From Pseudorhodoferax sp965279475 (lineage in GTDB: Bacteria > Pseudomonadota > Gammaproteobacteria > Burkholderiales > Burkholderiaceae_C), in assembly GCA_965279475.1 (NCBI GenBank), contig CBDIIA010000003.1, forward strand, positions 868,001 to 932,000: a stretch of DNA of 64,000 nt, written 5' to 3'. Within the stretch, counting starts at the first letter, position 1, and each line of letters opens with the position of its first letter. This document shows positions 15,291 to 23,501 of this stretch, piece by piece. The translations under genes were made by a program, and so were the position numbers. The notes beneath the pieces are model-generated. The model made no database searches. It saw only the letters and a program-made list of their open reading frames with translations, and was not told where the DNA came from.

Positions 15291-16193
15291 TCACGCCGGC
15301 GGTGGCGGCAGCAGATGCCACAGCAGTCGCCGTGCGTTCAGCGGCAGATCGTCTGCGCGGCGCACGCAGGCCAGCAGATGCCGTGCGGCCCAGGCGTCGG
15401 TCAACGGTACGCAGGCGATGCGCATCGAGCGCGCGCAGCGTTCGGCCGCGCTGCGCGGCACGATGCCCAGGCCGATACCCTGCTCGACCAGGCGGCAGAC
15501 CGCCTCGAACCCCGCGACCCGCACCCGCAGCGTGAGCGTGCGGCCCAGGCGCCGGGCCTGCTGCGCCACATGCAACTGCAGCGGGCTGCCGTGCGCGAGG
15601 CCGACGAAGGTCTCGCCGGCCACCTCGGCCAGCGTGCAGCGCCGGCGCCGCGCCAGCGCGTGGCCGCGGGGAACGGCCAGCACCAGGTCGTCGCGGCGGA
15701 ACACGGAGGTCTCCAGGCCCTCGGCATCGACCGCATCGGACACGATGCCGATGTCGCACAGCCCCGCACGCACGGCATCGACGATGTCGTCGCTGGGCCG
15801 CTCGTCGAGCGTGATCGACACGCGCGGATGCTGCTTCAGGAACGCGCCGATCGGCTCCGGCAGATGCTCGGCCATCGCCGAGGTGTTGCACAGGAGGCGG
15901 ACGTGGCCCTGCAGCCCCGCGCCGTACTCGCCCATCTCGTCGCGCAGGTGCTCCATCTGCTGCAGCACCAGCCGGGCGTGGTGCAGCAGGGTACGGCCGG
16001 CCTCGGTGGGCTCCGTGCCCTGGCGGCTGCGCAGCAGCAGCGGGGCACCGAGCGCGGCCTCCATGCCCAGCACGCGCTGGCTGGCCGAGGCCAGCGTGAG
16101 GTGCGCACGCCGGGCGCCGCCGGTGATGGAGCCGGCTTCGGCGATGTGGGCGAACAGCTGCAGGTCGGTCAGGTCGAAACGCACGGGCGCCAA
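15291..16193 (-). CDS. LysR-family transcriptional regulator
   Basis: The 300-residue product has the LysR DNA-binding domain at its N-terminus (DLTDLQLFAHIAEAGSITGGARRAHLT, HTH about 18-40) and an effector-binding domain to the end. It belongs to the group with an ADLQLF-type start often found beside transporters and exporters. It is convergent with the importer ATPase and divergent from the TauE/SafE exporter at 16306, so it may control either; the exporter is the simpler candidate because the 112-base gap is their shared promoter region. The start is uncertain: TTG 16193 and GTG 16184 are both in frame and neither has a convincing ribosome binding site. Confidence 0.85.
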   Translation of the reverse strand: MAPVRFDLTDLQLFAHIAEAGSITGGARRAHLTLASASQRVLGMEAALGAPLLLRSRQGTEPTEAGRTLLHHARLVLQQMEHLRDEMGEYGAGLQGHVRLLCNTSAMAEHLPEPIGAFLKQHPRVSITLDERPSDDIVDAVRAGLCDIGIVSDAVDAEGLETSVFRRDDLVLAVPRGHALARRRRCTLAEVAGETFVGLAHGSPLQLHVAQQARRLGRTLTLRVRVAGFEAVCRLVEQGIGLGIVPRSAAERCARSMRIACVPLTDAWAARHLLACVRRADDLPLNARRLLWHLLPPPPA

Positions 16194-16305
16194 GTTAGCA
16201 CACCGGCCTCAGCCTGGGCCTGAGGCTGGCTGCGCCAGATCCCGATAGGCGGATCGCCGGCGGGCGGCGACACTGCAGCCATGCCGTTGCCATCGATCGT
16301 TGAAG

Positions 16306-17067
16306 ATGCCTGAATGGTCCGCCCAGGGCCTGCTGCCATGGGTGGCGGCGGTGCTGGTGTTCGTGCTCGCCGGCCTGGTCAAGGGCGTGGTCGGGCTCGG
16401 CCTGCCCACGCTGTCGATGGCGCTGCTGGCCCTGTGGCTGCGGCCGGCGGAAGCCGCGGCGCTGCTGATCCTGCCCTCGCTCGTGACCAACGTCTGGCAG
16501 ATGCGGCCCTGGGCCAGCCTCGGCGCCGCGCTGTGCCGGCATGCGGGCATGCAGGCGGGTGTGGTCGCCGGCACGCTTGCCGGGGCCTGGTGCTTCGGTG
16601 CGATCAGCGGCCGGGGCGCCGCCGCGTGGCTGGGGCTGGCGCTGCTGGCCTATGCCGGCTGGGGCCTGCTCGCGCGGCCAACGGCGCTGCCGCGACAGCA
16701 CGAACGCTGGCTGGGGCCGCTGGTGGGTCTCGCGACCGGTGTGGTCACGGCGCTGACCGGCGTGTTCGTCGTGCCGGCCGTGCCCTACCTGCAGACGCTC
16801 GGCCTGTCGCGTGACGAGCTGATGCAGGCGATGGGCCTGTCGTTCACCACGTCGACGCTGGCGCTGGCGGTCTGTCTGTCGGCCCCGCAGGGCGCGGCCG
16901 GGCCGCTGGCACTGGCCTCGCTCGCGATGCTGGTGCCTGCGCTGGTCGGCATGGCGCTGGGCCGGCGGCTGCGCCAGCGCATGTCTGGATCGGTGTTCCG
17001 GCGCTGCTTCTTCGTCGGGCTGGCGCTGCTGGGCATGTACATGCTGGGGCGCGAGCTGCTGCACTGA
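16306..17067 (+). CDS. TauE/SafE (TSUP) family membrane transporter
   Basis: The 253-residue protein has seven or eight hydrophobic segments and the TSUP signature near the N-terminus (FVLAGLVKGVVGLGLPTLSM), which recurs at the half-way repeat (GLATGVVTALTGVFVVPAVPYLQ). TSUP proteins move sulfite, sulfoacetate, other organic anions or sulfur compounds across the inner membrane. No sulfur metabolism genes are adjacent, so the substrate is unknown. ATG 16306 is preferred to the in-frame TTG at 16300. The palindromic element copy 2 starts directly at its stop codon. Confidence 0.88.
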   Translation: MPEWSAQGLLPWVAAVLVFVLAGLVKGVVGLGLPTLSMALLALWLRPAEAAALLILPSLVTNVWQMRPWASLGAALCRHAGMQAGVVAGTLAGAWCFGAISGRGAAAWLGLALLAYAGWGLLARPTALPRQHERWLGPLVGLATGVVTALTGVFVVPAVPYLQTLGLSRDELMQAMGLSFTTSTLALAVCLSAPQGAAGPLALASLAMLVPALVGMALGRRLRQRMSGSVFRRCFFVGLALLGMYMLGRELLH

Positions 17068-17189
17068 GAAGGTGTGAGAGAACCTACTGCGCGCGCCGAT
17101 GCCGCACCTGCGGTCCTCACCGTACGCCTGTACGGCTCCGGTCCTCGGCACGGCCTCGACGCGCTCGCGACGGTTCTTTCACACCTTCT
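17067..17189 (+). repeat. Palindromic element, copy 2, downstream of TauE/SafE gene
   Basis: A 123-base palindrome begins at the TGA of the exporter gene. The arms AGAAGGTGTGAGAGAACC (17067-17084) and its counterpart at 17172-17189 pair at 17 of 18 positions. The interior (17085-17171) has the same length, 87 bases, as copy 1 and the same central hairpin stem CCGTAC/GTACGG with a different loop. The outer arms share no sequence with those of copy 1, yet both keep self-complementarity. It lies just upstream of the RNase H gene and could act as a transcription terminator for the exporter. Confidence 0.78.
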
Positions 17190-17248
17190 GAGCGGCCTGC
17201 CGGCGATGGTGATGCAGACCGAGGCGGCGGTGGCAGAATCCGCCGGCC

Positions 17249-17692
17249 GTGCCAACCCCCGACCCGCCGCCCCAGGCCCCGCAATGGACCCTCCACTGCG
17301 ACGGCAGCGCATTGCCCAACCCCGGGCGCATGGGCCTGGGCGCGGTGATCACCGGGCCGGCCGGCGAGCGGCATACGCTGTCGCTGGCGACCGGCGAGCG
17401 CGGCTGCAACAACGAGGCCGAACTGCGGGCCGTGATGGCGGCGCTGGCGCTGGCCAAAGCGCAGGGCGCCACGCGGGCGCGTGTGTATTGCGACAACAGC
17501 GTCGTGGTCGAACAGCTCGGCCCGCGTGCGGTCCGGCCCATCGTGCGGCTGGAGGCCTTGTTCGCCGAGGCGCGGGCGCTGCTGGCGTCGTTCGACGACG
17601 TGGCCATGGTCTGGATCCCGCGCCACCGCAATGCCGAGGCCGATGCGCTGGCGCGCGCAGCGCTGGGCATCGCGCCGGGCGCCGCAGCTTGA
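17249..17692 (+). CDS. Ribonuclease HI family protein
   Basis: This 147-residue protein has the RNase H fold with its four acidic residues in place: Asp18 (CDGSALPNPG), Glu58 (NNEAELRAV), Asp82 (YCDNSVVV) and Asp132 (HRNAEADALA). It would cleave the RNA strand of RNA-DNA hybrids such as primers and R-loops. The sequence pattern is closer to the short RNase HI-like proteins that accompany reverse-transcriptase-type folds and archaeal homologues than to classical RnhA, so it may be a second RNase H. The GTG start at 17249 is the only one that includes the first catalytic strand. The gene is followed 35 bases later by the SDR gene. Confidence 0.85.
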   Translation: MPTPDPPPQAPQWTLHCDGSALPNPGRMGLGAVITGPAGERHTLSLATGERGCNNEAELRAVMAALALAKAQGATRARVYCDNSVVVEQLGPRAVRPIVRLEALFAEARALLASFDDVAMVWIPRHRNAEADALARAALGIAPGAAA

Positions 17693-17727
17693 GCAAGAAT
17701 CGGCACCATCTCAACAGGAACACAGCA

Positions 17728-18432
17728 ATGGCAGATCAAAAAGTGGCAATCGTGACGGCGGGCGGCAGCGGCATGGGCGCGGCCGCGGCACGCAAACTGG
17801 CCGAAGACGGCTTTCGCGTGGCGATCCTGTCGTCGTCGGGCAAGGGCGAGGCGCTGGCGGCCGAACTCGGCGGCATCGGCGTCACGGGCTCCAACCAGTC
17901 GAACGACGACCTGAAGACCCTGGTCGACCGGACGCTGCAGCAGTGGGGCCGCATCGACGTGCTGGTCAACAGCGCCGGCCACGGCCCGCGTGCTCCGGTG
18001 CTGGAACTGAGCGACGAAGACTGGCACCGCGGCCTCGACGTCTACATGCTCGGCGCAGTGCGTCCGAGCCGGCTGGTGACGCCGGTCATGGTGCAGCAGA
18101 AGGCGGGCGTCATCATCAACATCTCGACCTTCGCAGCCTTCGAGCCCGACCCGGTGTTCCCGACCTCCGGCGTGTTCCGCGCCGGCTTGGCGGCGTTCAC
18201 GAAACTGTTTGCCGACAAGTACGCGCCTGACAACGTGCGCATGAACAACGTGCTGCCGGGCTTCATCAACAGCCTGCCGGAGAAACCTGCCAACCGCGCG
18301 CGCATCCCGATGGGCCGCTATGGCACGACCGACGAGATCTCGGGGGTCATCAGCTTCCTGGCGTCGGATGCGGCGGGCTACATCACCGGGCAGAACCTGC
18401 GGGTGGACGGCGGCATCACGCGTTCGGTGTGA
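17728..18432 (+). CDS. Short-chain dehydrogenase/reductase with non-canonical active site
   Basis: The 234-residue protein has the SDR cofactor motif TAGGSGMG (10-17), the NSAG motif (81-84), the active-site serine region NIST (131-134) and the C-terminal DAAGYITGQNLRVDGG strand. The YxxxK catalytic pair is not there: the aligned segment reads FPTSGVFRAGLAAF, with Phe150 and Leu154 in the Tyr and Lys places. So normal SDR hydride-transfer chemistry is doubtful, although I recall similar sequences in other Proteobacteria, suggesting a real subfamily. ATG 17728 has an ACAGGAAC ribosome binding site. The substrate is unknown. Confidence 0.85.
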   Translation: MADQKVAIVTAGGSGMGAAAARKLAEDGFRVAILSSSGKGEALAAELGGIGVTGSNQSNDDLKTLVDRTLQQWGRIDVLVNSAGHGPRAPVLELSDEDWHRGLDVYMLGAVRPSRLVTPVMVQQKAGVIINISTFAAFEPDPVFPTSGVFRAGLAAFTKLFADKYAPDNVRMNNVLPGFINSLPEKPANRARIPMGRYGTTDEISGVISFLASDAAGYITGQNLRVDGGITRSV

Positions 18433-18455
18433 GCGCGGGCAGCGCGGCGCTGGCT

Positions 18456-19145
18456 TCAGGCCAGAGGCCGCCGCCGCGACGTGGTGCGCCGCCGCACGCC
18501 GGCCAACCCAACCAGTGCCGCGGCCATCAACGCGAGCGAGCCCGGCTCGGGCACCGCGGTGGACGCCTGGTCCGCGACCGTGATGCTGAACTGGTCGAAG
18601 GTCTTGCTGTCCCAGATGCCCGAGCGCTTGGCCGAGGCATAACTGAAGCTGCCGTGCGCACCCGGTGTGCCCGACGCCAGGTCGAACAGGATGCCGAAGT
18701 CGTCGGTCAGGTCCGATGTGCCGTTGGCGTCTCCGATGCTGCCGCCGATCATGTCGCCCAGGCCGGGCAAGGGCGAGATGAAGCTCAGCTCTGCCACGGT
18801 GTAGACGTGCCCGTCGAGGCTGAGCTCGATGGAGGTCAGGGACTGGATGGCGGAGGTGGCCGACGCTGCCTCCCAGACGATCTTGCCCGACACCGGGTTG
18901 TTCGGCGCGTCGTTGCCGTTGGACGGGTCGAAGCCGGAGGCCGTGAAGGTCAGGGTCACCGGCACGGCCGCGGCGGGCCCTGCGCAGACGCACAGCACGG
19001 CACCACAGACCACGGCTGCTTGCAGCCAGGACGCATGGCCCACCCTCTCCAACCACGACAGCGCGGTGGAGCGACGTGGACCGGAGAGCGGGAGGGGCGC
19101 GGGTACGAAGGACGGACGGCGGAGGGACGGCGACAGGGAACGCAT
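18456..19145 (-). CDS. PEP-CTERM sorting domain protein
   Basis: The 229-residue protein ends with the PEP-CTERM tripartite signal: VPEPGSLALM, a hydrophobic helix and a basic tail (VRRRTTSRRR). That signal directs export and processing by exosortase EpsH/XrtA at the cell envelope, often linked to exopolysaccharide. A long N-terminus precedes a hydrophobic signal segment (LQAAVVCGAVLCVCAGPAAA, about 42-61). The body is a beta-rich domain with no recognised enzyme motif. No exosortase is in the window. It is convergent with the SDR gene. A later start is possible because the first 35 residues are unlike a signal peptide. Confidence 0.85.
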   Translation of the reverse strand: MRSLSPSLRRPSFVPAPLPLSGPRRSTALSWLERVGHASWLQAAVVCGAVLCVCAGPAAAVPVTLTFTASGFDPSNGNDAPNNPVSGKIVWEAASATSAIQSLTSIELSLDGHVYTVAELSFISPLPGLGDMIGGSIGDANGTSDLTDDFGILFDLASGTPGAHGSFSYASAKRSGIWDSKTFDQFSITVADQASTAVPEPGSLALMAAALVGLAGVRRRTTSRRRPLA

Positions 19146-19304
19146 GGCTACTTTCTTGGTTTCATGCCCTTGCGGGAAGAAACCTGATGGTGGCCGCGCA
19201 CTGTCGTGCGGCGATGTCGGATCAGCCTGCCATTTGTTTCGTTTGTTCCAATTGCTTTCCCAAACGGCCCATGGGTCGGCGTGCGCGCTTACGCAGCGCC
19301 GCGA

Positions 19305-20225
19305 TCAGCCTGCCGCCTTGAACCCCGGTGCCTGCTCGATCTCGGTGGGCTTGTAGATCTTGTGTTGCGCCGTGGTGGGGCTGGGCGCATCGGTGACGAC
19401 CAGCAGGCGCCACAGCGGCTCGCGCGTGGCGCAGGCGCGTTCGTCCGGCGTCAGCTGGAAGTTCGGCACGCCGACGGAGGTGCCTTTCACGACGACCCGC
19501 AGCAGCGTGGCGCCCTTGGCGTTCGACACCTCGATGTCGTAGCCGAGGTTCTGCGCTGTGTGGTCCTCGGCCTTGTAGCCGTAACTCGTGAAGTGGCGTG
19601 TCACGTAGGCGGTGGCTGCGGCCTGCACCTCTTCGGCCGAGGCCTTGTGCGCGGCGACGATGCCGGGGTCGACCTCCTGCGGCACGCTGCCACGCGCGCG
19701 GGCGGCCTGCACATCGGCCGCATCGGGCACCCAGCCGCGCGGGCCGCGCACCAGCACCGCCAGCTGCTGCTCGGCCTCCCAGCTGGCCACGTGCCATTCA
19801 TCGTCGTCGCGCACGCGGGTGGAGACCTTGGCGCTCTTGTTGGTCTCGAGTTCGGCGATGGCGACGCGGTTGGTCTGCAGCACGGCGCGAAAGCCCTGGC
19901 CGGCGTCGAAGGTGCGCTTGAGCAGGGCCAGGCGGTCCTTGGCGCGCTGCGTCTGGAACGCGGTGCGCTCGCCGCCGCCGGGGCGGCGCTGCGCGTCGAG
20001 CGACTCCAGGTAGAACCAGTGCCCGTCGGCGCTGACGCTGACGTACTCGGCCCAGATGGTGGCGATGACGTTGTCGCCGGTGGCCAGCCAGGCGTGTTCC
20101 GATGGTTTCTCCCGCGCGTCGAACACCCCCATCTTGGCGATGATGTCCACGGGCGTGAGCCGTGGTCCGGACAGCCGCGTCTCATCGATGATCTTGAGTA
20201 CGCGGGGGTCGACTTCCTTGTCCAT
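19305..20225 (-). CDS. Hypothetical protein with C-terminal DUF3883-like (nuclease-fold) domain
   Basis: The 306-residue protein has no signal peptide. Its C-terminal half (about 200-295) contains AQNLGYDIEVSN, ATLLRVVVKGTSVG and FQLTPDERACA, which follows the pattern of DUF3883, a PD-(D/E)XK-type domain found in restriction and defence proteins. In that pattern the usual (E/Q)xK is here VVVK, so the acidic residue before the lysine is replaced by valine and nuclease activity is doubtful. The N-terminal half is unrecognised. The gene stands alone, divergent from a Bug receptor gene 275 bases away. It might be a stand-alone DNA-binding or modified-base-related protein. Confidence 0.7.
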   Translation of the reverse strand: MDKEVDPRVLKIIDETRLSGPRLTPVDIIAKMGVFDAREKPSEHAWLATGDNVIATIWAEYVSVSADGHWFYLESLDAQRRPGGGERTAFQTQRAKDRLALLKRTFDAGQGFRAVLQTNRVAIAELETNKSAKVSTRVRDDDEWHVASWEAEQQLAVLVRGPRGWVPDAADVQAARARGSVPQEVDPGIVAAHKASAEEVQAAATAYVTRHFTSYGYKAEDHTAQNLGYDIEVSNAKGATLLRVVVKGTSVGVPNFQLTPDERACATREPLWRLLVVTDAPSPTTAQHKIYKPTEIEQAPGFKAAG

Positions 20226-20500
20226 GCAGTTGGGCGTGTGGCGAGTTGCGGGGGTGGCAGTATGCCGTATTCGTCCGCCGCGCGGCGACCACCCCCGGGA
20301 ACGGTGCGCCGGTGGCGCGTGGCCTGCCATCAGGTGCCGTGCCGGTTCCGCGTGGGCATAAGACTTGCTGATGGTTTGCGCCTGCGTGTGGCGCCTGCGT
20401 TTTGGGCGCGTTTCGGGCACATCCGGCCGCATCCGTGGTCGCGGTGGCGGTTCCCGGCGCGGCAGGGCGATTGCCAGTTCACCAATTTGGAGTCTTCCAC

Positions 20501-21478
20501 ATGACCATACGACACGGGCTCTTCTCTCTGGCTTGCGCAGTCGCCGTGCTGACGGCCGCCCCGGCCTCGGCCGCCGACAAGTACCCGGACCATCCGGTGA
20601 AGGTGATGGTGGCGCTGCCTGCCGGCGGCGGGGTCGACATGATCGCGCGCCTGGTCGGCCAGAAGCTGGCGGCGCAGACGGGCCAGCCCTTCGTGGTGGA
20701 CAACCGGGCCGGTGCGTCCGGGCGGATCGGCCTGCCGGTGGTGGCCAAGGCGCCGCCGGACGGCTACATGCTGATGGTGTCGCCGGCCTCGTTCCTGACC
20801 ACCAACAAGAGCATCTTCAAGTCGCTGCCCTACGACCCCGAGGCCGACTTCGCGCCCATCACCAAGCTGGCGAACCAGTCGATGGTGCTGGTGGCCAAGG
20901 ACAAGCAGAAGTTTCCGACAGCCGCTGCCGTGCTGGCCGCCGCCAAGGCGAAGCCGAACGAGGTGACCTACGCGTCGTCGGGCGACGGCAGCCCGCAGCA
21001 CCTGGCAGGGCTGATGTTCGAGTCGCGCATGAAGGTGCGCATGTCGCACATCCCGTACAAGGGCGGCGCGCTGGCCATCAATGACCTGCTGGGCGGCAAT
21101 GTCGATGTGCTGTTCGCTCCGCTGCCCGAAGCCCTGCCGTACATCAAGTCGGGCAAGCTGGCGGCGCTGGCGATCATGGGTGACAAGCGCTCGGTGCTGA
21201 TCGGCGACGTGCCGACGATGCAGGAGGCCGGCATCCCCAACATGACCATGGTCACCTGGATCGGGTTGCTGGCGCCCGCCCGCACGCCGCGTGCCCTGGT
21301 CGATCAGCTGAACCAGCAGGTCCACGCGATCCTGGACAGCGAAGACGTGAAGAACCAGCTGCGCGACGCGGGCATGGACGTGGCGCCGACCACGCCGGAG
21401 CAGTTCCAACAGACGATCGCGCAGGAGATCAAGCTGCATGCGGAGCTGGTGAAGGCATCGGGCCTGGTACCGCAGTGA
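20501..21478 (+). CDS. Bug-family tripartite tricarboxylate transporter receptor protein
   Basis: The 325-residue periplasmic protein has a signal peptide ending near ASAAD (about residue 25) and the Bug/TctC landmarks YPDHPVKVMVALPAGGGVD, VVDNRAGASG, DGYMLMVSP, HIPYKGGALAINDLLGG and KLAALAIMG. Such receptors bind carboxylates (citrate, malate, nicotinate, terephthalate and others) and are hugely expanded in Burkholderiales. No membrane TctA/TctB partner is nearby, as usual for orphan Bug genes. A strong terminator hairpin follows at 21504-21533. Confidence 0.93.
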   Translation: MTIRHGLFSLACAVAVLTAAPASAADKYPDHPVKVMVALPAGGGVDMIARLVGQKLAAQTGQPFVVDNRAGASGRIGLPVVAKAPPDGYMLMVSPASFLTTNKSIFKSLPYDPEADFAPITKLANQSMVLVAKDKQKFPTAAAVLAAAKAKPNEVTYASSGDGSPQHLAGLMFESRMKVRMSHIPYKGGALAINDLLGGNVDVLFAPLPEALPYIKSGKLAALAIMGDKRSVLIGDVPTMQEAGIPNMTMVTWIGLLAPARTPRALVDQLNQQVHAILDSEDVKNQLRDAGMDVAPTTPEQFQQTIAQEIKLHAELVKASGLVPQ

Positions 21479-21503
21479 TCTTGTGAACCGCCAGACGCAG
21501 AAA

Positions 21504-21533
21504 CGCCCGGGAGCACAGATGTGCTCCCGGGCG
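21504..21533. terminator. Bidirectional terminator-like hairpin
   Basis: A perfect 14-base inverted repeat (CGCCCGGGAGCACA and its complement) with a two-base centre lies between the convergent Bug receptor and the small secreted protein gene. Position between two stop codons and stem strength make it a shared terminator. There is no long T tract on the + strand side. Confidence 0.8.
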
Positions 21534-21552
21534 TCTGTCCCTACGCGGACAG

Positions 21553-21957
21553 TCAGTAGGTCGTGTTCGGCGCGCTGTTCGTGGCTTGGTCGCCACCGGT
21601 CGCCTGCTTCATCTTTTCGCCAACGCGGGTAATGGCATCGCCGGTCTTTTGAGCGCCACGCTCGATCGCATTGCCCGCGCGGTGCAGGCCGCGCTTGGTC
21701 GCCTCTTCGGCACGCGCAAAGCGGCCGGTGCCCCGGTTGTCCGTCGTCCCCACCGCGGCGGTATCGCTGCCGGTGTTGACAGTGCCCACGCCACTGGTGC
21801 CATGCGCGCTGCGGTAGTTCTGCAGTGCCTCGTCCATGCGCTGGTCGCGGCTGGCGACCGTCGAGTGATCGGGTGCGGCCATCGCCATGCCGCTGATCGC
21901 CACGAGTGCCACTGCGGTGGCCGCCTTGAGTTGTTGGTTGAGTTGTCGGAATTGCAT
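21553..21957 (-). CDS. Small secreted protein of unknown function
   Basis: The 134-residue protein starts with a clear signal peptide (KAATAVALVAISGMAMAAP, cleavage near residue 28). The mature part has a Gly/Thr/Ser-rich middle and a charged, probably helical C-terminal part with AEEATKRGLHRAGNAIERGAQ-like character that resembles small stress-related envelope proteins with repeated K/R-G helices. No family is confidently recognised. It stands alone, divergent from the HD-GYP gene, and ends near the shared hairpin at 21504-21533. Confidence 0.7.
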   Translation of the reverse strand: MQFRQLNQQLKAATAVALVAISGMAMAAPDHSTVASRDQRMDEALQNYRSAHGTSGVGTVNTGSDTAAVGTTDNRGTGRFARAEEATKRGLHRAGNAIERGAQKTGDAITRVGEKMKQATGGDQATNSAPNTTY

Positions 21958-22284
21958 CGCTGCTCCTTCAAGTTGATGTCGATGTGCTGAGAATAGGCCG
22001 GCGCGCTCGGGGCTGGTACCGGCCGCCAGGCCGAACCGCTGTGCGCCGGTTCCTACCGCCACGTCGACCCGCACGGCGCACTGCCAGCACCCCTCCTGCA
22101 GCGGAAACCCCGGGCGAACAAGGCCATTCAGCATGTGGTCAGGAAAGCAGATCGACAATGCACTGCCTCCGGACATGGCGGTGCCCCTGCGGCGCCCCGC
22201 AGGATGGCGAACACCATGCGCCTGCGCCCCATCGGGTGCGCGACCACGCGCCAGCGAACTGCCGCCGCGCAGAAGACGACGTTC
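21958..22284. other. Divergent intergenic region without a recognised gene
   Basis: These 327 bases separate the small secreted protein gene (leftward) from the HD-GYP gene (rightward). The HD-GYP reading frame stays open upstream to 22135 but that part is compositionally unlike the conserved protein, so I do not include it. I see no RNA gene, repeat or clear promoter in it. Confidence 0.5.
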
Positions 22285-23481
22285 ATGCTCAAGAAGATAT
22301 CGGTTCACCAACTGCAGATCGGGATGTTTCTCCACGAGGTCGAAGGCTCGTGGATCGAGCACGGGCTATGGCGCCGACGTTTCCTCATCGCGGACGCCGA
22401 CCGCCTGGCGGCCGTGGTGGCCAGCGGCGCCAGCGAGTTCTGGATCGACACGTCGAAAGGCCACGACGTTGCCGCCGCCACCACCGTGCAAAGCCCGCCC
22501 CCCGCAGCACCTGCGGTGGAGGTCCACGTCGCGCCGCCCCCGGTCGACGACGCGCCGGTATCGCTCGACAGCGAATTGGAGCAGGCGCGCTTCATCTGCA
22601 AGAAGTCGCGGGACGTCATCGATGCGGCGTTTGCCGACATCCGGCTGGGCCGGCTGTTGAACCACCGGGCCGTGGCGCCGGTGGTCGACGAGATCGTCGC
22701 CTCGGTCACGCGCAATGCCTCTGCGTTGATCGGACTGGTGCGCGTGAAGAAACCCGACGACTACACCTACATGCACTCCGTCGCGGTCTGCACGCTGATG
22801 GTGGCCCTGGCCCGCACGATGGGAATGCCGCAGGCGCAGTGCCTGTCGGCCGGCCTGGCCGGGCTGTTCCACGACGTGGGCAAGGCGCGGGTGCCGCTGG
22901 AGATCCTGCAGAAACCCGGCAAGCTGACCGACCCCGAGTTCGAGCTGGTGAAGAGCCATCCCACGTTCGGTCACAAAATTTTGCTGGAGGCCGGTGTCGC
23001 GGATGCGAATGCGCTGGACGTGAGCCTGCACCACCACGAGAAGATCGACGGCACGGGCTACCCGGACCGCTTGAAGGACACCGAGATCTCGCTGCTGTCC
23101 AGGATGGGCGCGATCTGCGACGTGTACGACGCCGTCACTTCGGCGCGCCCCTACAAGGAACCCTGGGATCCGGCCGAAGCCATCGCGCAGATGGCGTCTT
23201 GGACCGGGCACTTCGACAAACTCGTGCTCGCGGCGTTCGTCAAGACGGTCGGCCGCTACCCGCCGGGCTCGCTCGTCCGGCTGGCATCCGGCAGGGTGGG
23301 CATCGTGGTGCAGCACGATCCGCAGGCGCTGCAGACTCCCATCGTGAAGGTGTTCTTTTCAACGAAGTCGCAGATGCGCATCGCACCGGAGACCATCGAT
23401 CTTGCGCGCCACCCCAGCGACCATATCGTCGGCCGCGAGAAACGTGAAACCTGGGAGGCGGCCAGGATCGATGAGCTTTAG
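22285..23481 (+). CDS. HD-GYP domain protein (cyclic-di-GMP phosphodiesterase type)
   Basis: The 398-residue protein begins with a DUF3391-like N-terminal domain (MLKKISVHQLQIGMFLHEVEGSW region) and continues into an HD-GYP domain: YMHSVAVCTLMVALA, LFHDVGKARVP with the HD pair near residues 195-196, KSHPTFGH, and HHEKIDGTGYP near 249. HD-GYP enzymes hydrolyse cyclic-di-GMP to GMP. The HHExxxGxGYP motif is intact, so catalysis is expected. ATG 22285 matches where the DUF3391 domain usually begins. It is one of three c-di-GMP turnover genes in the window. Confidence 0.9.
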   Translation: MLKKISVHQLQIGMFLHEVEGSWIEHGLWRRRFLIADADRLAAVVASGASEFWIDTSKGHDVAAATTVQSPPPAAPAVEVHVAPPPVDDAPVSLDSELEQARFICKKSRDVIDAAFADIRLGRLLNHRAVAPVVDEIVASVTRNASALIGLVRVKKPDDYTYMHSVAVCTLMVALARTMGMPQAQCLSAGLAGLFHDVGKARVPLEILQKPGKLTDPEFELVKSHPTFGHKILLEAGVADANALDVSLHHHEKIDGTGYPDRLKDTEISLLSRMGAICDVYDAVTSARPYKEPWDPAEAIAQMASWTGHFDKLVLAAFVKTVGRYPPGSLVRLASGRVGIVVQHDPQALQTPIVKVFFSTKSQMRIAPETIDLARHPSDHIVGREKRETWEAARIDEL

Positions 23482-23501
23482 CCCACCCCGTTGGGCCGGG
23501 C

